Part shown: piece by piece, positions 8,791 to 17,850 of the stretch
Numbering within the stretch: position 1 is the first letter of the stretch
Layout: every line of letters starts with the position of its first letter
Origin: Halobaculum gomorrense
GTDB taxonomy: Archaea > Halobacteriota > Halobacteria > Halobacteriales > Haloferacaceae
DNA: 64,000 bases
Direction of reading: 5' to 3'
NCBI RefSeq assembly: GCF_900129775.1
Contig: NZ_FQWV01000008.1
Location: 1 to 64,000 of the forward strand
Program-made: the position numbers and the translations under genes
Notes under the pieces: model-generated
The model's input: only the letters and a program-made list of their open reading frames with translations
Told to the model about the DNA's origin: nothing
Database searches by the model: none

Positions 8791-8987
8791 CACCGACGGT
8801 TAGGAAGGGTGGAACATATGTCGCTCTCACCTGGGAGTGGGGGCGTTTCACGAGCGTAACCGGGGGTCGGTTCCCGATTCGGCAGTCCGACCCGGACGAT
8901 CGCTGAACCCGACGTGGACGTGACTGCGGTCGAGAACGGGTAGACGCGGCACCCCGCCGGTACTGGCAGCGGCGAGAGCGACCTAGC

Positions 8988-11900
8988 TCACTCGCTGGCT
9001 AATTCGAGCGGGACGATCGCCTCGACGTCGGTATTCGTCGTGTTTCGCACGAACTCGTCGAGACCCGAGTCCGGCGGTGAGGCGACGAGATCGAGCAGTG
9101 CCTGACCGCCTTCGATCCGTAACGCTTCGCCATTCGTCCGCCCCACGAGAACGTCGCGGCTCCCGTCGTCGGCTTCCTCCGTCAGTGTTAGGTCGGTTCC
9201 GGCCCGCTCGCCCGCCGTCTCGCTCAGCACCTGCAGGTCAGCCCCGGAGAGGTCGCGGACGTGACCGGGCGGGGTGTCGAGGAACAGGTAGACGCCTCCC
9301 CCCTCGTGGGCTCCGATATCGCTGTCCGGGACGCCGACGACCACGTCCGGACCATCGCGCCCGGTCAGGTCGCCGACCGCGACGACGTAGTCGGGACGCG
9401 CCACGAGCGGGACGTCGTCGGCCCTGTCGGGGAGCGGATGGGTACCTCTCTCGGAGGTGGTCCCCTCGACGTGCTCGTTCCCGACCCGGAGTATCCCCCA
9501 CATGCCGGACTCCAGGCGGCGGCGCTGTTTCGTCTCCTGATAGATGTAGTCCCCCGGCGTCTCGGTGGACCCGCCCGCACCGCCGATGAGTTCGAACGCA
9601 TCGCATTTGCCGGGGATGTACTGCCCGTCGACGCCGATGACCGGCGACTCCGGGACGCCCTGGTACCGCTGCCACTGGTGGCCCGCGAGGTGGAACGAGA
9701 CCCCACGCGCCTTGTCGGCCGCGTGAGCCACCCGGAACACGACGGGGTCGCCCGGGTCCGTCCGCAGGATCGGCGTGGCCGGGTCGCCGTGGACCCGTGA
9801 GCTGTAGACGAGGTGTTGTCTGTCGTCGGTCTCGAAGCGGCGGGCGAACGGCGCCGAGCGGTAGTTAACCGCCCCGTATCCCTGGCTCTCGTCGTTCCCG
9901 AGCTGGTTGCACGGTGCCCCGGCGTCCATCTCGTCGCCCGGTGGGACGACACACCTTGATGAGTCCTCCTCGTTGACGATGTACTGTGCGTCCGCGAACA
10001 CCAGTGCCTCGGTCCGGAAGTCCTCCTCCCCGTCCGGGGTCTTCACCATCGCGGCCGCGGCGGTCCCGGACGCCTCGGCCGTCCCGTTCTCGAGGGTGAT
10101 CGCGTCCCGCTGCTGGACGATCAGCTGGCCGTAGGCACCGTGGTGACGGTTGTTCCGCACGTCGGCCCAGTCGTTCAATACGACCGTCCCCAGCTCGATG
10201 TCGGCGTACCACTCGTAGGTGACCGTCTCCCCTCGGCCCACGGTCGTATCGTGGTTGAACCCCACCGCCGCCCCGTCGGAGCCGTTCACGTCGTAGCGGA
10301 TCTGGTTGGGATGCAGCGATATCCGGGTCGAGCGGTCCCACTCCCGGTCGACTCGCATCAGCGGATGCGCGTGGTCGTCGTCGAGGCTGGCAGGGAGGTC
10401 GTTCGTGAGGTTGATCCTGATGCGCTCGCCGGCGTTCGCGCGCAGGGTCAGCGGTTCGGGCTCCCGCACCCCCTCCCTGATCTCCTCGACGTACCGGTCG
10501 GGGGCGAAGACGATTCCGTGAGGATCGTGGTCCCCGTGGTCGTTGTACGGGATTTCCGTCTGGAACGCCGTCACGTCGAACTCCCGGACAGGAGCGTCGT
10601 CAGGCGAGGGCTCTCCGGGACCGTCGGGGGACTCGGGGGGCTCCCCGACGTTGGGGTTCCGTCGGGCCGACTCGTCGGCCGGCAGCAGCCGGTCGTCGCC
10701 CTCTGCGTAGAGGCGTCTGGCACGCTGACCCGTCTCGGTCCAGTCGAATTCGGCGAACGGTGCCGGGTGTCCCATCTGTTCCAGGTCCTCGTTCGTGACC
10801 GTCTCGCTCGGCGACCCGTGGTCCTCCAGCGGCCGGAGGTGATCGACCTCGCCGCCCCAGACGCGCACGAGCCCCCACATCCCGGTGAACAGGTCGTCCA
10901 CGACGTTCGACCCGTACCGGTAGTCCCGGACCGGCAGGCCGTCCGGGTTGGTCATCCTCTCGAACGGGAGCTGGGTCGCCTCCGGCTCGACGTCGAAGGT
11001 GAACGCCTCCGACGGGCCGATGATCTGCGAGACGCTGTCGGAGGGGGCGAACCCCTCCGGATCGATCCGGAGCCCGTCGAGCGCGAAGTTGTGACTGTCC
11101 TCGTAGGCACCCTGCAGGATCCGTATCTTCAGCGGGTCCCCCTCGTACGCTTCCAGGACTGGCGTCGCCGGATCCCCGTGGACGGCCGAGCTATGGACGT
11201 ACGCCGAATCCGCGTCGTTCCGGTCGTAGAAGGGCGCGTTGCGGTAGTTGATGGCGAACGTCCCGAGGTTGACGTCGTGCTCCCGGTTCGTGTTGATGAG
11301 CTCCCCGTTCCGGTCCCGCAGGGGCACGAACCCGTGGTAGTGCAGTCCGATCTCTCGGAAGTCCTGCTCGTTGGCGTCCTCGGGGGTCAGGATGTCGGCC
11401 TGTGCGCCGCTGAAGATCGGGTCGCCCGAGTGGGGGTCGCGCCACTCCGAGTCCTGTGGCTCGACGAAGATGCCACAGAACATCCCGTGCATCCCCTCCT
11501 CGATGGCGAAAATATGGTCGTGGAAGAATATCGCCCCCGTCTCGTCGGCGTACCAGCGGTACTCGTTCGTCTCCGTGGGGTCGGTGCCTTGGCGATAGTT
11601 GTAGCCCATCCCGAGCGAGTCCGACCCGAGCACGTCGTACCCGACGAAGTGCGGGTGGATGGAGGCGCCGACGTCGAGTTCGTTCTTCAGGCGCAGCACC
11701 ACCTCGTCGCCGACGTTGGCCCTGATGAACAGCGGTTCGGGGTTCATCTCCCCGTTCCGGACCAGTTCGGCGTCCTGAACCGGCACCGTCCCGTCGGTCA
11801 CACCGGGGACGTTCGCCTCCTCGAGGACGTAGACGATGCCGTCCGGGTCGTGTTCGCCGGCGTCGTTGTACGCGACGGACGCCTCCATCACCGCGATGGT

Positions 11901-13460
11901 GTACTCGACGGTCCGGTTCGGATCCTCCGGGATCGGGTCGGCGTACGGCGCCCCCGGCCGGACGTCGTCACCGAGGGCTTCCCGTTCCTGCTCCGTCGGG
12001 TCACGCGGGTCCGTACGGGACAGCTCGGGGGGCTGGGGGGCATAGTAGCCCACCGGGTCCTCGACACCCTCGACCGCCTCGATGGCGTCGCCGACAAAAT
12101 CCGGATAGCCGGGCGTAGAGGAGTCCGCAGGGACGAGCCCGCTCGTGTTCGGGAGCGACCGGAGGGACTCCCGTTCCTTGTCGAACACTCGCATCCCCGC
12201 CCACATCCCCTCGGCGTAGTGGGGAAAGAGATGACAGTGGAAGAGGACGTCACCCGCACTGCCGTGGACGTACCCGGCCCCGACTTCGAACGCCTCCTCG
12301 AAGCTCATCTCCGGGCGGACCGTCCCTTCACCGTGTCCGGCGACGAGGAACGACTCGAACGCGTCGCCGAGCCCGATCGTCTGTGCGTCGACGGTATCGG
12401 CGTCGGTTCTCGCGGCCTCCTTGTACCGGTGGTTGTGGAGGTGGTGGACGTGGTTCTCCTCGTGGCTCGCGCCGACGAAGACCAGTTTGACTGGGTCACC
12501 CGAGTACGCCTCGTAGATGTTGTCCCCGCCGCCGGGGTCGCCGTTCGTCCAGGAGTGGTAGAACGCCTCCTTCAGGTCGCCGTCGGGCAGTTCGTCGTTG
12601 ACGCGCTGTCCCATCGGGTCCGACCGGTAGTTGATGGCGTGGATCGACTGCTCGGTGTCGCTGTCCGGCCACGTGACCTCCGGGGCAGTCCCCTCGGGGG
12701 TGTGGTACATGGCGACGAACTCCCGGTAGCTCGTCCCCAGCCCGTTCGGGTCGTGGACGTCGGCACGGAGGCCGCTCCGGAGCGGCTCTCCCGTCTGCGG
12801 ATCGGTCCACGTTGCACCCGGCGGTTCGACCACGACGGCCCCGAACAGCCCCCGCGAGAGGTGGTTGGCCTCCTCGGGCGGCTCGGCGGCGCTGTCGATG
12901 GCCTGATGGGCGCCATCGTAGAAGAAGTGGGCTCCCTGGTGAGTCGCCTCCCAGCGGTAGGTCCGCGACTCGCCCGGCGCGACCGTCGTGTCGTTGTTGT
13001 ATCCGACGGCCATCCCGTCGGAGGTCCGCACGTTGTACGGGAGGCCCGTCTGGTGGATCGAGGCACGCTGGTCGAGGTGGTTGACGAACTCGATCTCGAT
13101 GGTATCGCCCTCGTTTGCCCGGATGACGAGCGGCTGGATCGGGGACGGGTCCTTGCGGTTACCGTCCTCGACGGTCGCGTAGGCGTCCTCGAGCGGCTCG
13201 CCCGACGCCTCTCTCACGGCGTCGAGGTCCTCCTCGAGGACGTACATCGCGCCGTTCGGCACGTGGAGGTCGAACCGGTTCATCACGATGTCGACCTCGA
13301 CGGCGTGGACGGTGAACGTCCGAACCTCGCCGCCGGCCGTCCCGCGCGAGAGCTGGAGCCGCTCTCTGACCCGTTCGTCGTCGAGGAGTGACGTCGAAAT
13401 CGGTAGGAGTCCGATACCCTGGACGAACGTTCGACGCCGGATCTGCTCCGAGAGGCCCAT
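8988..13460 (-). CDS. Giant Tat-exported multicopper oxidase with three two-domain repeats (1490 aa)
   Basis: Extracellular copper oxidase. A Tat-like signal (RRRTFVQG, residues 8-15) precedes three tandem cupredoxin-pair repeats, about 45-430, 518-870 and 958-1327. Each has a strand of the type LxIRANxGDxIxIxxxN and a late GMWxxxRV. Copper motifs: HVHHLHNH (337-344, L3-like) and HCHLFPHYAEGMW (408-420, L4 with type 1 copper ligands) in repeat 1; HPH (602-604, L1-like) and HDH (647-649, L2-like) in repeat 2. Repeat 3 keeps the fold signature but little of the copper set. So one trinuclear site is likely, formed between repeats 1 and 2, with motif order permuted relative to laccases. The C-terminus (about 1357-1396) has an FG-GAP-like stretch. 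Length resembles large bacterial Mn(II)-oxidising or ceruloplasmin-type enzymes. The substrate is unknown. Probably leaderless: a TATA-like box lies about 25-30 bp before the ATG. Confidence 0.88.
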   Translation of the reverse strand: MGLSEQIRRRTFVQGIGLLPISTSLLDDERVRERLQLSRGTAGGEVRTFTVHAVEVDIVMNRFDLHVPNGAMYVLEEDLDAVREASGEPLEDAYATVEDGNRKDPSPIQPLVIRANEGDTIEIEFVNHLDQRASIHQTGLPYNVRTSDGMAVGYNNDTTVAPGESRTYRWEATHQGAHFFYDGAHQAIDSAAEPPEEANHLSRGLFGAVVVEPPGATWTDPQTGEPLRSGLRADVHDPNGLGTSYREFVAMYHTPEGTAPEVTWPDSDTEQSIHAINYRSDPMGQRVNDELPDGDLKEAFYHSWTNGDPGGGDNIYEAYSGDPVKLVFVGASHEENHVHHLHNHRYKEAARTDADTVDAQTIGLGDAFESFLVAGHGEGTVRPEMSFEEAFEVGAGYVHGSAGDVLFHCHLFPHYAEGMWAGMRVFDKERESLRSLPNTSGLVPADSSTPGYPDFVGDAIEAVEGVEDPVGYYAPQPPELSRTDPRDPTEQEREALGDDVRPGAPYADPIPEDPNRTVEYTIAVMEASVAYNDAGEHDPDGIVYVLEEANVPGVTDGTVPVQDAELVRNGEMNPEPLFIRANVGDEVVLRLKNELDVGASIHPHFVGYDVLGSDSLGMGYNYRQGTDPTETNEYRWYADETGAIFFHDHIFAIEEGMHGMFCGIFVEPQDSEWRDPHSGDPIFSGAQADILTPEDANEQDFREIGLHYHGFVPLRDRNGELINTNREHDVNLGTFAINYRNAPFYDRNDADSAYVHSSAVHGDPATPVLEAYEGDPLKIRILQGAYEDSHNFALDGLRIDPEGFAPSDSVSQIIGPSEAFTFDVEPEATQLPFERMTNPDGLPVRDYRYGSNVVDDLFTGMWGLVRVWGGEVDHLRPLEDHGSPSETVTNEDLEQMGHPAPFAEFDWTETGQRARRLYAEGDDRLLPADESARRNPNVGEPPESPDGPGEPSPDDAPVREFDVTAFQTEIPYNDHGDHDPHGIVFAPDRYVEEIREGVREPEPLTLRANAGERIRINLTNDLPASLDDDHAHPLMRVDREWDRSTRISLHPNQIRYDVNGSDGAAVGFNHDTTVGRGETVTYEWYADIELGTVVLNDWADVRNNRHHGAYGQLIVQQRDAITLENGTAEASGTAAAAMVKTPDGEEDFRTEALVFADAQYIVNEEDSSRCVVPPGDEMDAGAPCNQLGNDESQGYGAVNYRSAPFARRFETDDRQHLVYSSRVHGDPATPILRTDPGDPVVFRVAHAADKARGVSFHLAGHQWQRYQGVPESPVIGVDGQYIPGKCDAFELIGGAGGSTETPGDYIYQETKQRRRLESGMWGILRVGNEHVEGTTSERGTHPLPDRADDVPLVARPDYVVAVGDLTGRDGPDVVVGVPDSDIGAHEGGGVYLFLDTPPGHVRDLSGADLQVLSETAGERAGTDLTLTEEADDGSRDVLVGRTNGEALRIEGGQALLDLVASPPDSGLDEFVRNTTNTDVEAIVPLELASE

Positions 13461-13482
13461 GAGCGAGGGTGATGTCGTCGTC

Positions 13483-13490
13483 GGTTATAG
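13483..13490 (-). promoter_or_regulatory. TATA-like box of the multicopper oxidase gene
   Basis: On the minus strand ctataacc lies 23-30 bp before the ATG at 13460, the spacing expected for a leaderless haloarchaeal transcript. It suggests the oxidase can be transcribed separately from the Tat protein gene upstream. Confidence 0.4.
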
Positions 13491-13648
13491 TGATATCTGA
13501 CCGAACGGTGACCGACTGAGGTGGAGGTAACCCGCAGGGTCCGAGTGTTCGTCCGGACGCGAGATCTCGGAGGCGCGCCGGCCCGAAAGGAACGGAGCGG
13601 GGACTTGCGGGACAGCCCCACGGTAAGTCGTCCCAGCAGTCGGTCGGG

Positions 13649-15805
13649 CTACTCCGGATGGGGTGACATGATGGCGTTGTCGTGGAACAGCGGGTCGAAC
13701 TGGTAGAAGACGAACCCGGCCGCGCGTGCGCCCTCCATGCTGGCGGTGATGTCCGCGTTGGCGCCGACCGGCGCACCCTGGGAGTAGGTTTCGTCGATGC
13801 GGTAGCCGTCGCTGCCGTCCGTCCCGTTCTTGAACAGCGTGCCGTTCTCCGGGTCGAGGAAGAGGAACGGCGCCCACAGCGGCGTCGGCGGGATGATGTC
13901 CCCCCCATCGTCGGCAGGATTTCGCAGGAACTTCGGGAAGACCAGTTCCTCCTCGCCGTCCCCGTCGACGTCCACGTTCGTCAGCCCGCGGGGGTGGACG
14001 TCGCTCAGGTCGCCCGTCGGCATCTTCCCGATACCGTACCCGGGGGTCTGCTGGCCGACGAGGAGCCCCTCGGTCCCGTCGTACTCCTTCAGCCGCTGTG
14101 AACTGGGATCGTCGGCGGTACCGATGATCTTCTTCGGGGGGTTGAACCGCCAGGTGTTCTGGCAGTGCGTAGAGGAGAACGTGTAGCCCTCCCGTTCGTT
14201 CCCCTCGCCGTCCGTGTACGGCGAGAGGTACTCGCTGTCGCTTCCCCGCGGGAAGACGTCGTACTGCTGGACGACGTTCCTGTGCGGGCGGAAGCCCCAG
14301 CCGGTCCGCCACTGCATCTCCGCGCTCTTGGGCGCACCGTACAGCGGTTTGAGGTTCATGATCTCGAAGCTGTGACTTGCCCCACTGAGGTCCAGCGAGG
14401 TCGGGGCGCTCCGGATGTCGTCACCGACGCGGTAGCCGAAGTCGACCGCCCGGTAGTAGTGGGTGTGGTCGTCGAGATTGATCACCTTCACCTCGAACCG
14501 GTCGCGCTGTTCCCAGGGCGTCATCGTATCGGCGCCGTCCGGCCCGTTGCCGTACATCTCGTTGTTGGCGTACACCGTGACGTAGCGGTAGGAACCGAAC
14601 TCACCCCGCTCGATTCCCTCCTCTTCAAGCACGTCCCAGGCCTCGGGCGGGAGCTGCAGCGGATCCGACATGAGGTCGATCCAGCTATCGTAGGTCCCGC
14701 GAGGCTTCTTGTCGGCGTTCGTGAGCATCCCGGAGACCTTGCCCGGCCCCGCGTTCTCCTCGAGGACCGCGTAGGCGACGTGGTGGGCCTTCTTTTCGGG
14801 GGCGGCATCGCCGATATCGTCGAGCGAGAGGCTCCGGTTCCTGACGGCGAAGCTCGCACTCTTGGGGTCGAGGGTGACGTTCCCGTCGACCTCGGTCTCG
14901 AAGACGGGCTGGAGGAACTGAATCCTCGGGGGGTGTTTGCGCCAGCCCCAGGTATAGATGCCCCGGAGGAGGCCGAGTGGTGGCTTGTCGACGGAGATGT
15001 GGTGGACCTCGTCGCCGCCGACCGCACTCCACGTGGAGTCGAAGATCTTGAATGGGAGCCCGCCCATGTCGTTGACGGCCGTCCCGGGGGAGAGTTCCTC
15101 GCGGACGAGCGAGTAGACGTGGTAGTTCACCCGGAGCAGGTCGTTCGGGTGAGCCTCGACGGGGACCCGCAGGAGGTACGTATCAGCGTCGAAGGACTCG
15201 CCGTACCAGAGCATGTTGACGTCGACCTCCCAGACGGTGCGCTGGGTACCGTCGAGGCTCTCTTTGGTCTCGCCGGAGTCCTGCAGGCGCTTCATCTTGT
15301 ACTCCCCGTCGACGTGATCTGGGAGATCACCACCTTTCGAGTAGTTCAACAGCCGGAACCCGTCGTAGATGCGGCCCTGCGTTTCCCCGGTGAGGATGGC
15401 CTCGACCTCCTTGGCAGCCGCTTCCATCGCGGGCTTGTCGCCATCGTCGGCCGCGTCGGCGAGGTTTCCGAGCGCGGTGCTGAGGTCCTCGTGTGGGTTA
15501 CTGACCTGCGTAATCTCGTTGCCACGGACGCTAGTTGCCCCGTCGGCGTCCTCCGAGGTGTGGCTCACGACCTGCTGGAGTTCGCCGTCCTTGACCTGGT
15601 CGGTGCCGGGGATCCGCACCTCGTTGCCGGATAGTTTCGTCTTCACAGGTTCGAGGATCCCCGGCTCGTTTGGATCGAGCCCTGCTGCGGCAGACGTTTC
15701 GCCGAGGCCGATCCCAAGCGCGGACGCGCCTGCGAGCCCACCGATCGTTTTCATGTAGTTCCGTCGCCCAATGCTGAACGCATCGCCGATGTCCTTCCGT
15801 TCCAT
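13649..15805 (-). CDS. Tat-exported protein of unknown function, paralogue B (718 aa)
   Basis: Upstream neighbour of the giant oxidase (188 bp apart, same strand). The Tat signal (RRNYMK, residues 14-19) is followed by a hydrophobic stretch. The mature part begins LDPNEPGILEPVKTKLSG, as in paralogue A at 2333-4495, and the two align over their whole length. Common features are the D-D-H-T-H-Y-Y block, the DVDGDG loop (about 612-617, dockerin/VCBS-like calcium ligands), FVFYQFDPLFHDNA and a terminal SPHPE. I do not recognise the family. Close pairing with a secreted oxidase suggests a partner, substrate-binding or matrix protein. The gene is more GC-rich than paralogue A, so the copies have had different histories or have drifted. 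Confidence 0.87.
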   Translation of the reverse strand: MERKDIGDAFSIGRRNYMKTIGGLAGASALGIGLGETSAAAGLDPNEPGILEPVKTKLSGNEVRIPGTDQVKDGELQQVVSHTSEDADGATSVRGNEITQVSNPHEDLSTALGNLADAADDGDKPAMEAAAKEVEAILTGETQGRIYDGFRLLNYSKGGDLPDHVDGEYKMKRLQDSGETKESLDGTQRTVWEVDVNMLWYGESFDADTYLLRVPVEAHPNDLLRVNYHVYSLVREELSPGTAVNDMGGLPFKIFDSTWSAVGGDEVHHISVDKPPLGLLRGIYTWGWRKHPPRIQFLQPVFETEVDGNVTLDPKSASFAVRNRSLSLDDIGDAAPEKKAHHVAYAVLEENAGPGKVSGMLTNADKKPRGTYDSWIDLMSDPLQLPPEAWDVLEEEGIERGEFGSYRYVTVYANNEMYGNGPDGADTMTPWEQRDRFEVKVINLDDHTHYYRAVDFGYRVGDDIRSAPTSLDLSGASHSFEIMNLKPLYGAPKSAEMQWRTGWGFRPHRNVVQQYDVFPRGSDSEYLSPYTDGEGNEREGYTFSSTHCQNTWRFNPPKKIIGTADDPSSQRLKEYDGTEGLLVGQQTPGYGIGKMPTGDLSDVHPRGLTNVDVDGDGEEELVFPKFLRNPADDGGDIIPPTPLWAPFLFLDPENGTLFKNGTDGSDGYRIDETYSQGAPVGANADITASMEGARAAGFVFYQFDPLFHDNAIMSPHPE

Positions 15806-16103
15806 TGTCTTGTCTCCGGGACGGGATGTGGGGTGGTCATCGTCGCGGGCGAGTGTTCCTCTTCGATAGCCGACGTGCCCTGTGCCCCGTCCGCGTGAGA
15901 GCCGACGGCTGACTGTGGTATATGTCTAAAAGAGCTGAAAGTTAGAGACTGACCCGCACGGAATTACAGCCGTGTTATCGGATTACCTGTCCGAAAGTCC
16001 GCGGACCGTTCCGTTCATCACCCTCGGCGAAGACCTTTCCAGAGCGAACACGGAGACACACGAAACAAGAACCTATTTTCGATGCAGTCATTCAACAGGA
16101 GTG
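15806..16103. other. Intergenic region between divergent genes
   Basis: No coding frame beyond weak upstream extensions. On the minus strand a TATA-like cttttagacata near 15920 may serve the gene starting at 15805. On the plus strand aggag just before 16104 is a possible ribosome binding site for the SnoaL-like gene. Confidence 0.4.
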
Positions 16104-16514
16104 ATGATTATCCCTGAAAACGAACGCCTCGTTCGGGACTTTGTCGCCGACGTGTTGAACGACAAGCGATACGACGCTATCACGGAGTACTGTCATGAGG
16201 ACGTGGTCATGCACCGGCCCGGTGACGTCGACGAGGTAGGTCTGGATGCATACATCGAGCACTACCGCCACCTTCACCGGGCGTTTCCCGATTTCCACGC
16301 GACGATCGAAGATGCCCTCGCCGATGGTGACCGTGTCGGGCTCCGGCTCGCTCTGACAGGTACCCACGAGGGGGAGTTACTCGGCCGAGCCCCGACGGGC
16401 ACGAGCGTCTCGTTCTCCGCACAGATCATCTACCGGCTGTCGGACGGTCGGATCGCCGAGGAGTGGCACGAGAGCGACCGGCTCGGACTCCTCAGACAGC
16501 TCAGCGCGCTCTGA
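16104..16514 (+). CDS. SnoaL-like / NTF2-fold ester cyclase-like protein (136 aa)
   Basis: Small cytoplasmic NTF2-fold protein: LVRDFVADVLNDKRYDAITEYCHEDVVMHRPG, HYRHLHRAFPDFHATIEDALADGDRV and IIYRLSDGRIAEEWHESD match the SnoaL polyketide-cyclase-like pattern, including the conserved F-P-D-x-H and the closing W-H-E. Substrate unknown. The frame is open upstream to 15972, but the ATG at 16104 (MIIPENERL) is preceded by aggag and fits family length. No operon partner: an IS element follows. Confidence 0.75.
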   Translation: MIIPENERLVRDFVADVLNDKRYDAITEYCHEDVVMHRPGDVDEVGLDAYIEHYRHLHRAFPDFHATIEDALADGDRVGLRLALTGTHEGELLGRAPTGTSVSFSAQIIYRLSDGRIAEEWHESDRLGLLRQLSAL

Positions 16515-16688
16515 GCGACGACTCCGTATCCGACGGCCGTCCCGCTCGTGTTGGTTGGGAACGTCCCTGAAGCCTGTGTCTACCCCCGGCATCGGGAGGA
16601 TGGCCGACTCGGCACCGGCGGCATCACCGATCTGTAGTATGGACATCATTTATCTGCCTACGACGCCGGATGTGCCGTTAAGTAAGTG

Positions 16689-17700
16689 TTCGCTCATGGG
16701 TAGAGGATTGTTGGTCAGGTTGCAGCAGTAGCTGAAAGTCGTAGCGGGCAAGGGTGGCGCGTTCACGCCACCCGACGAAAGCATGATTCCACTCAAGACG
16801 TTCGTCTCGGAGCGTCGCGCCGCGAACCTGCTCCGACAGGTTCGCTGGCGTGACGGCGTCTATTGCCCACGCTGCCGTGCCGAATCTGTGATTCGGTACG
16901 GCAGCTATCGGGTGTTCCAGCGATACCGCTGTAAGAATTGCGACCGCACGTTCAACGACCAGACGAGCACCGTCTTTGAACACTCGGCGGTCGAACTCAG
17001 GAAGTGGTTTCTCGCGGTCTACACCTACATCCGCTTCAACACCAGTCTTCGGCAGTTAGACGTTGAAATCGATGTCTCCTACAAAACTGTGTACCGGCGC
17101 GTCCAGCGCTTCCTGCGAGCGCTGGACGCGCCTCATCCACAACTCGAAGGGCCGGTCGAGATTGACGAACTGTACGTGAAAGCCGGGCTCAAAGGCCGCG
17201 AGCGCGACCGACCGTCGCGCTCGCGTGGCCTGTCCACGCGCGGACGTGGCACGTACGAACAGGACAAGCTACCCGTGTTCATTCTGGCTGATCGCGGCAC
17301 CGGCGAGCGCTACGTGATCCCAGCGAAAGCCGCCGACGAATCGACGATTCGACTCTTGCTTGCTGACCGCAATGAGGAGTCGCTGACCGTCTATACTGAC
17401 GGCTTTCGGGCGTACGAACCACTTGACGAGGACGACGCATTCGACCGCGAATACGTCGTCCACGGCGACGGAGAATACGCCGATGGAGACGTTCACGTCA
17501 ATACCTGCGAGAGCCACGGATCGCTGGCGCGATCCTGGCTCTCGCCCCATCGAGGCGTCTCCAAGGACAAGCTCACACCGTATCTCAGAGCCTTTCAACT
17601 TCGTCGTCGTGTCTACCGAAAACCAGGGAAAGAAGCGCTCAAAACCATTCTTGAAACTGTACTCTAACTCACCAACAATCTACGCCACAAGAGCGAAGTG
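16689..17700 (+). mobile_element. IS1595-type insertion sequence
   Basis: Inverted ends: ttcgctcatgggtagagg... from 16689 and, inverted, ...ctacgccacaagagcgaa ending near 17698. They match at about 21 of 27 positions and include attgttggt. They enclose one intact transposase gene. Exact tips and target duplication are uncertain. Solitary relatives of these ends occur at 5765-5791 and 32213-32246. Confidence 0.7.
16783..17667 (+). CDS. IS1595-family transposase (294 aa)
   Basis: Transposase with an N-terminal zinc ribbon (CPRCRAESVIRYGSY...YRCKNCDRTF, residues about 29-60), a helix-turn-helix (SLRQLDVEIDVSYKTVYRRV) and a DDE/ISXO2-type core. The core shows EIDELYVKAG, VYTDGFRAYEPL and HVNTCESHGSLARSWL, where the Asn/Glu of the ISXO2 signature and the neighbouring His are visible. 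Complete and probably functional. Confidence 0.85.
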   Translation: MIPLKTFVSERRAANLLRQVRWRDGVYCPRCRAESVIRYGSYRVFQRYRCKNCDRTFNDQTSTVFEHSAVELRKWFLAVYTYIRFNTSLRQLDVEIDVSYKTVYRRVQRFLRALDAPHPQLEGPVEIDELYVKAGLKGRERDRPSRSRGLSTRGRGTYEQDKLPVFILADRGTGERYVIPAKAADESTIRLLLADRNEESLTVYTDGFRAYEPLDEDDAFDREYVVHGDGEYADGDVHVNTCESHGSLARSWLSPHRGVSKDKLTPYLRAFQLRRRVYRKPGKEALKTILETVL

Positions 17701-17850
17701 TTTATGACGAAGGAATACGGTAGGTCCTATGTGTGGCAGCAGCTGTGTTCCGGGACGGCGGGACGAACGACGGGAACCCCGACGGCTCGGATCAGAGGAT
17801 TCCTTTCCGTCGATACGTGAGGACTTCGCGAGACACCGCAGGGAGCTTCG

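Noticed and set aside
10140-13391. A 1083-codon open frame on the plus strand opposite the multicopper oxidase
   Set aside because: It is the mirror of GC-rich codon bias. Its translation has no domain pattern, while the opposite strand has clear copper motifs.
14165-15634. A 489-codon plus-strand frame opposite the second Tat-exported protein
   Set aside because: Low-complexity Val/Arg/Asp/Gly translation without any motif; a shadow of the minus-strand gene.
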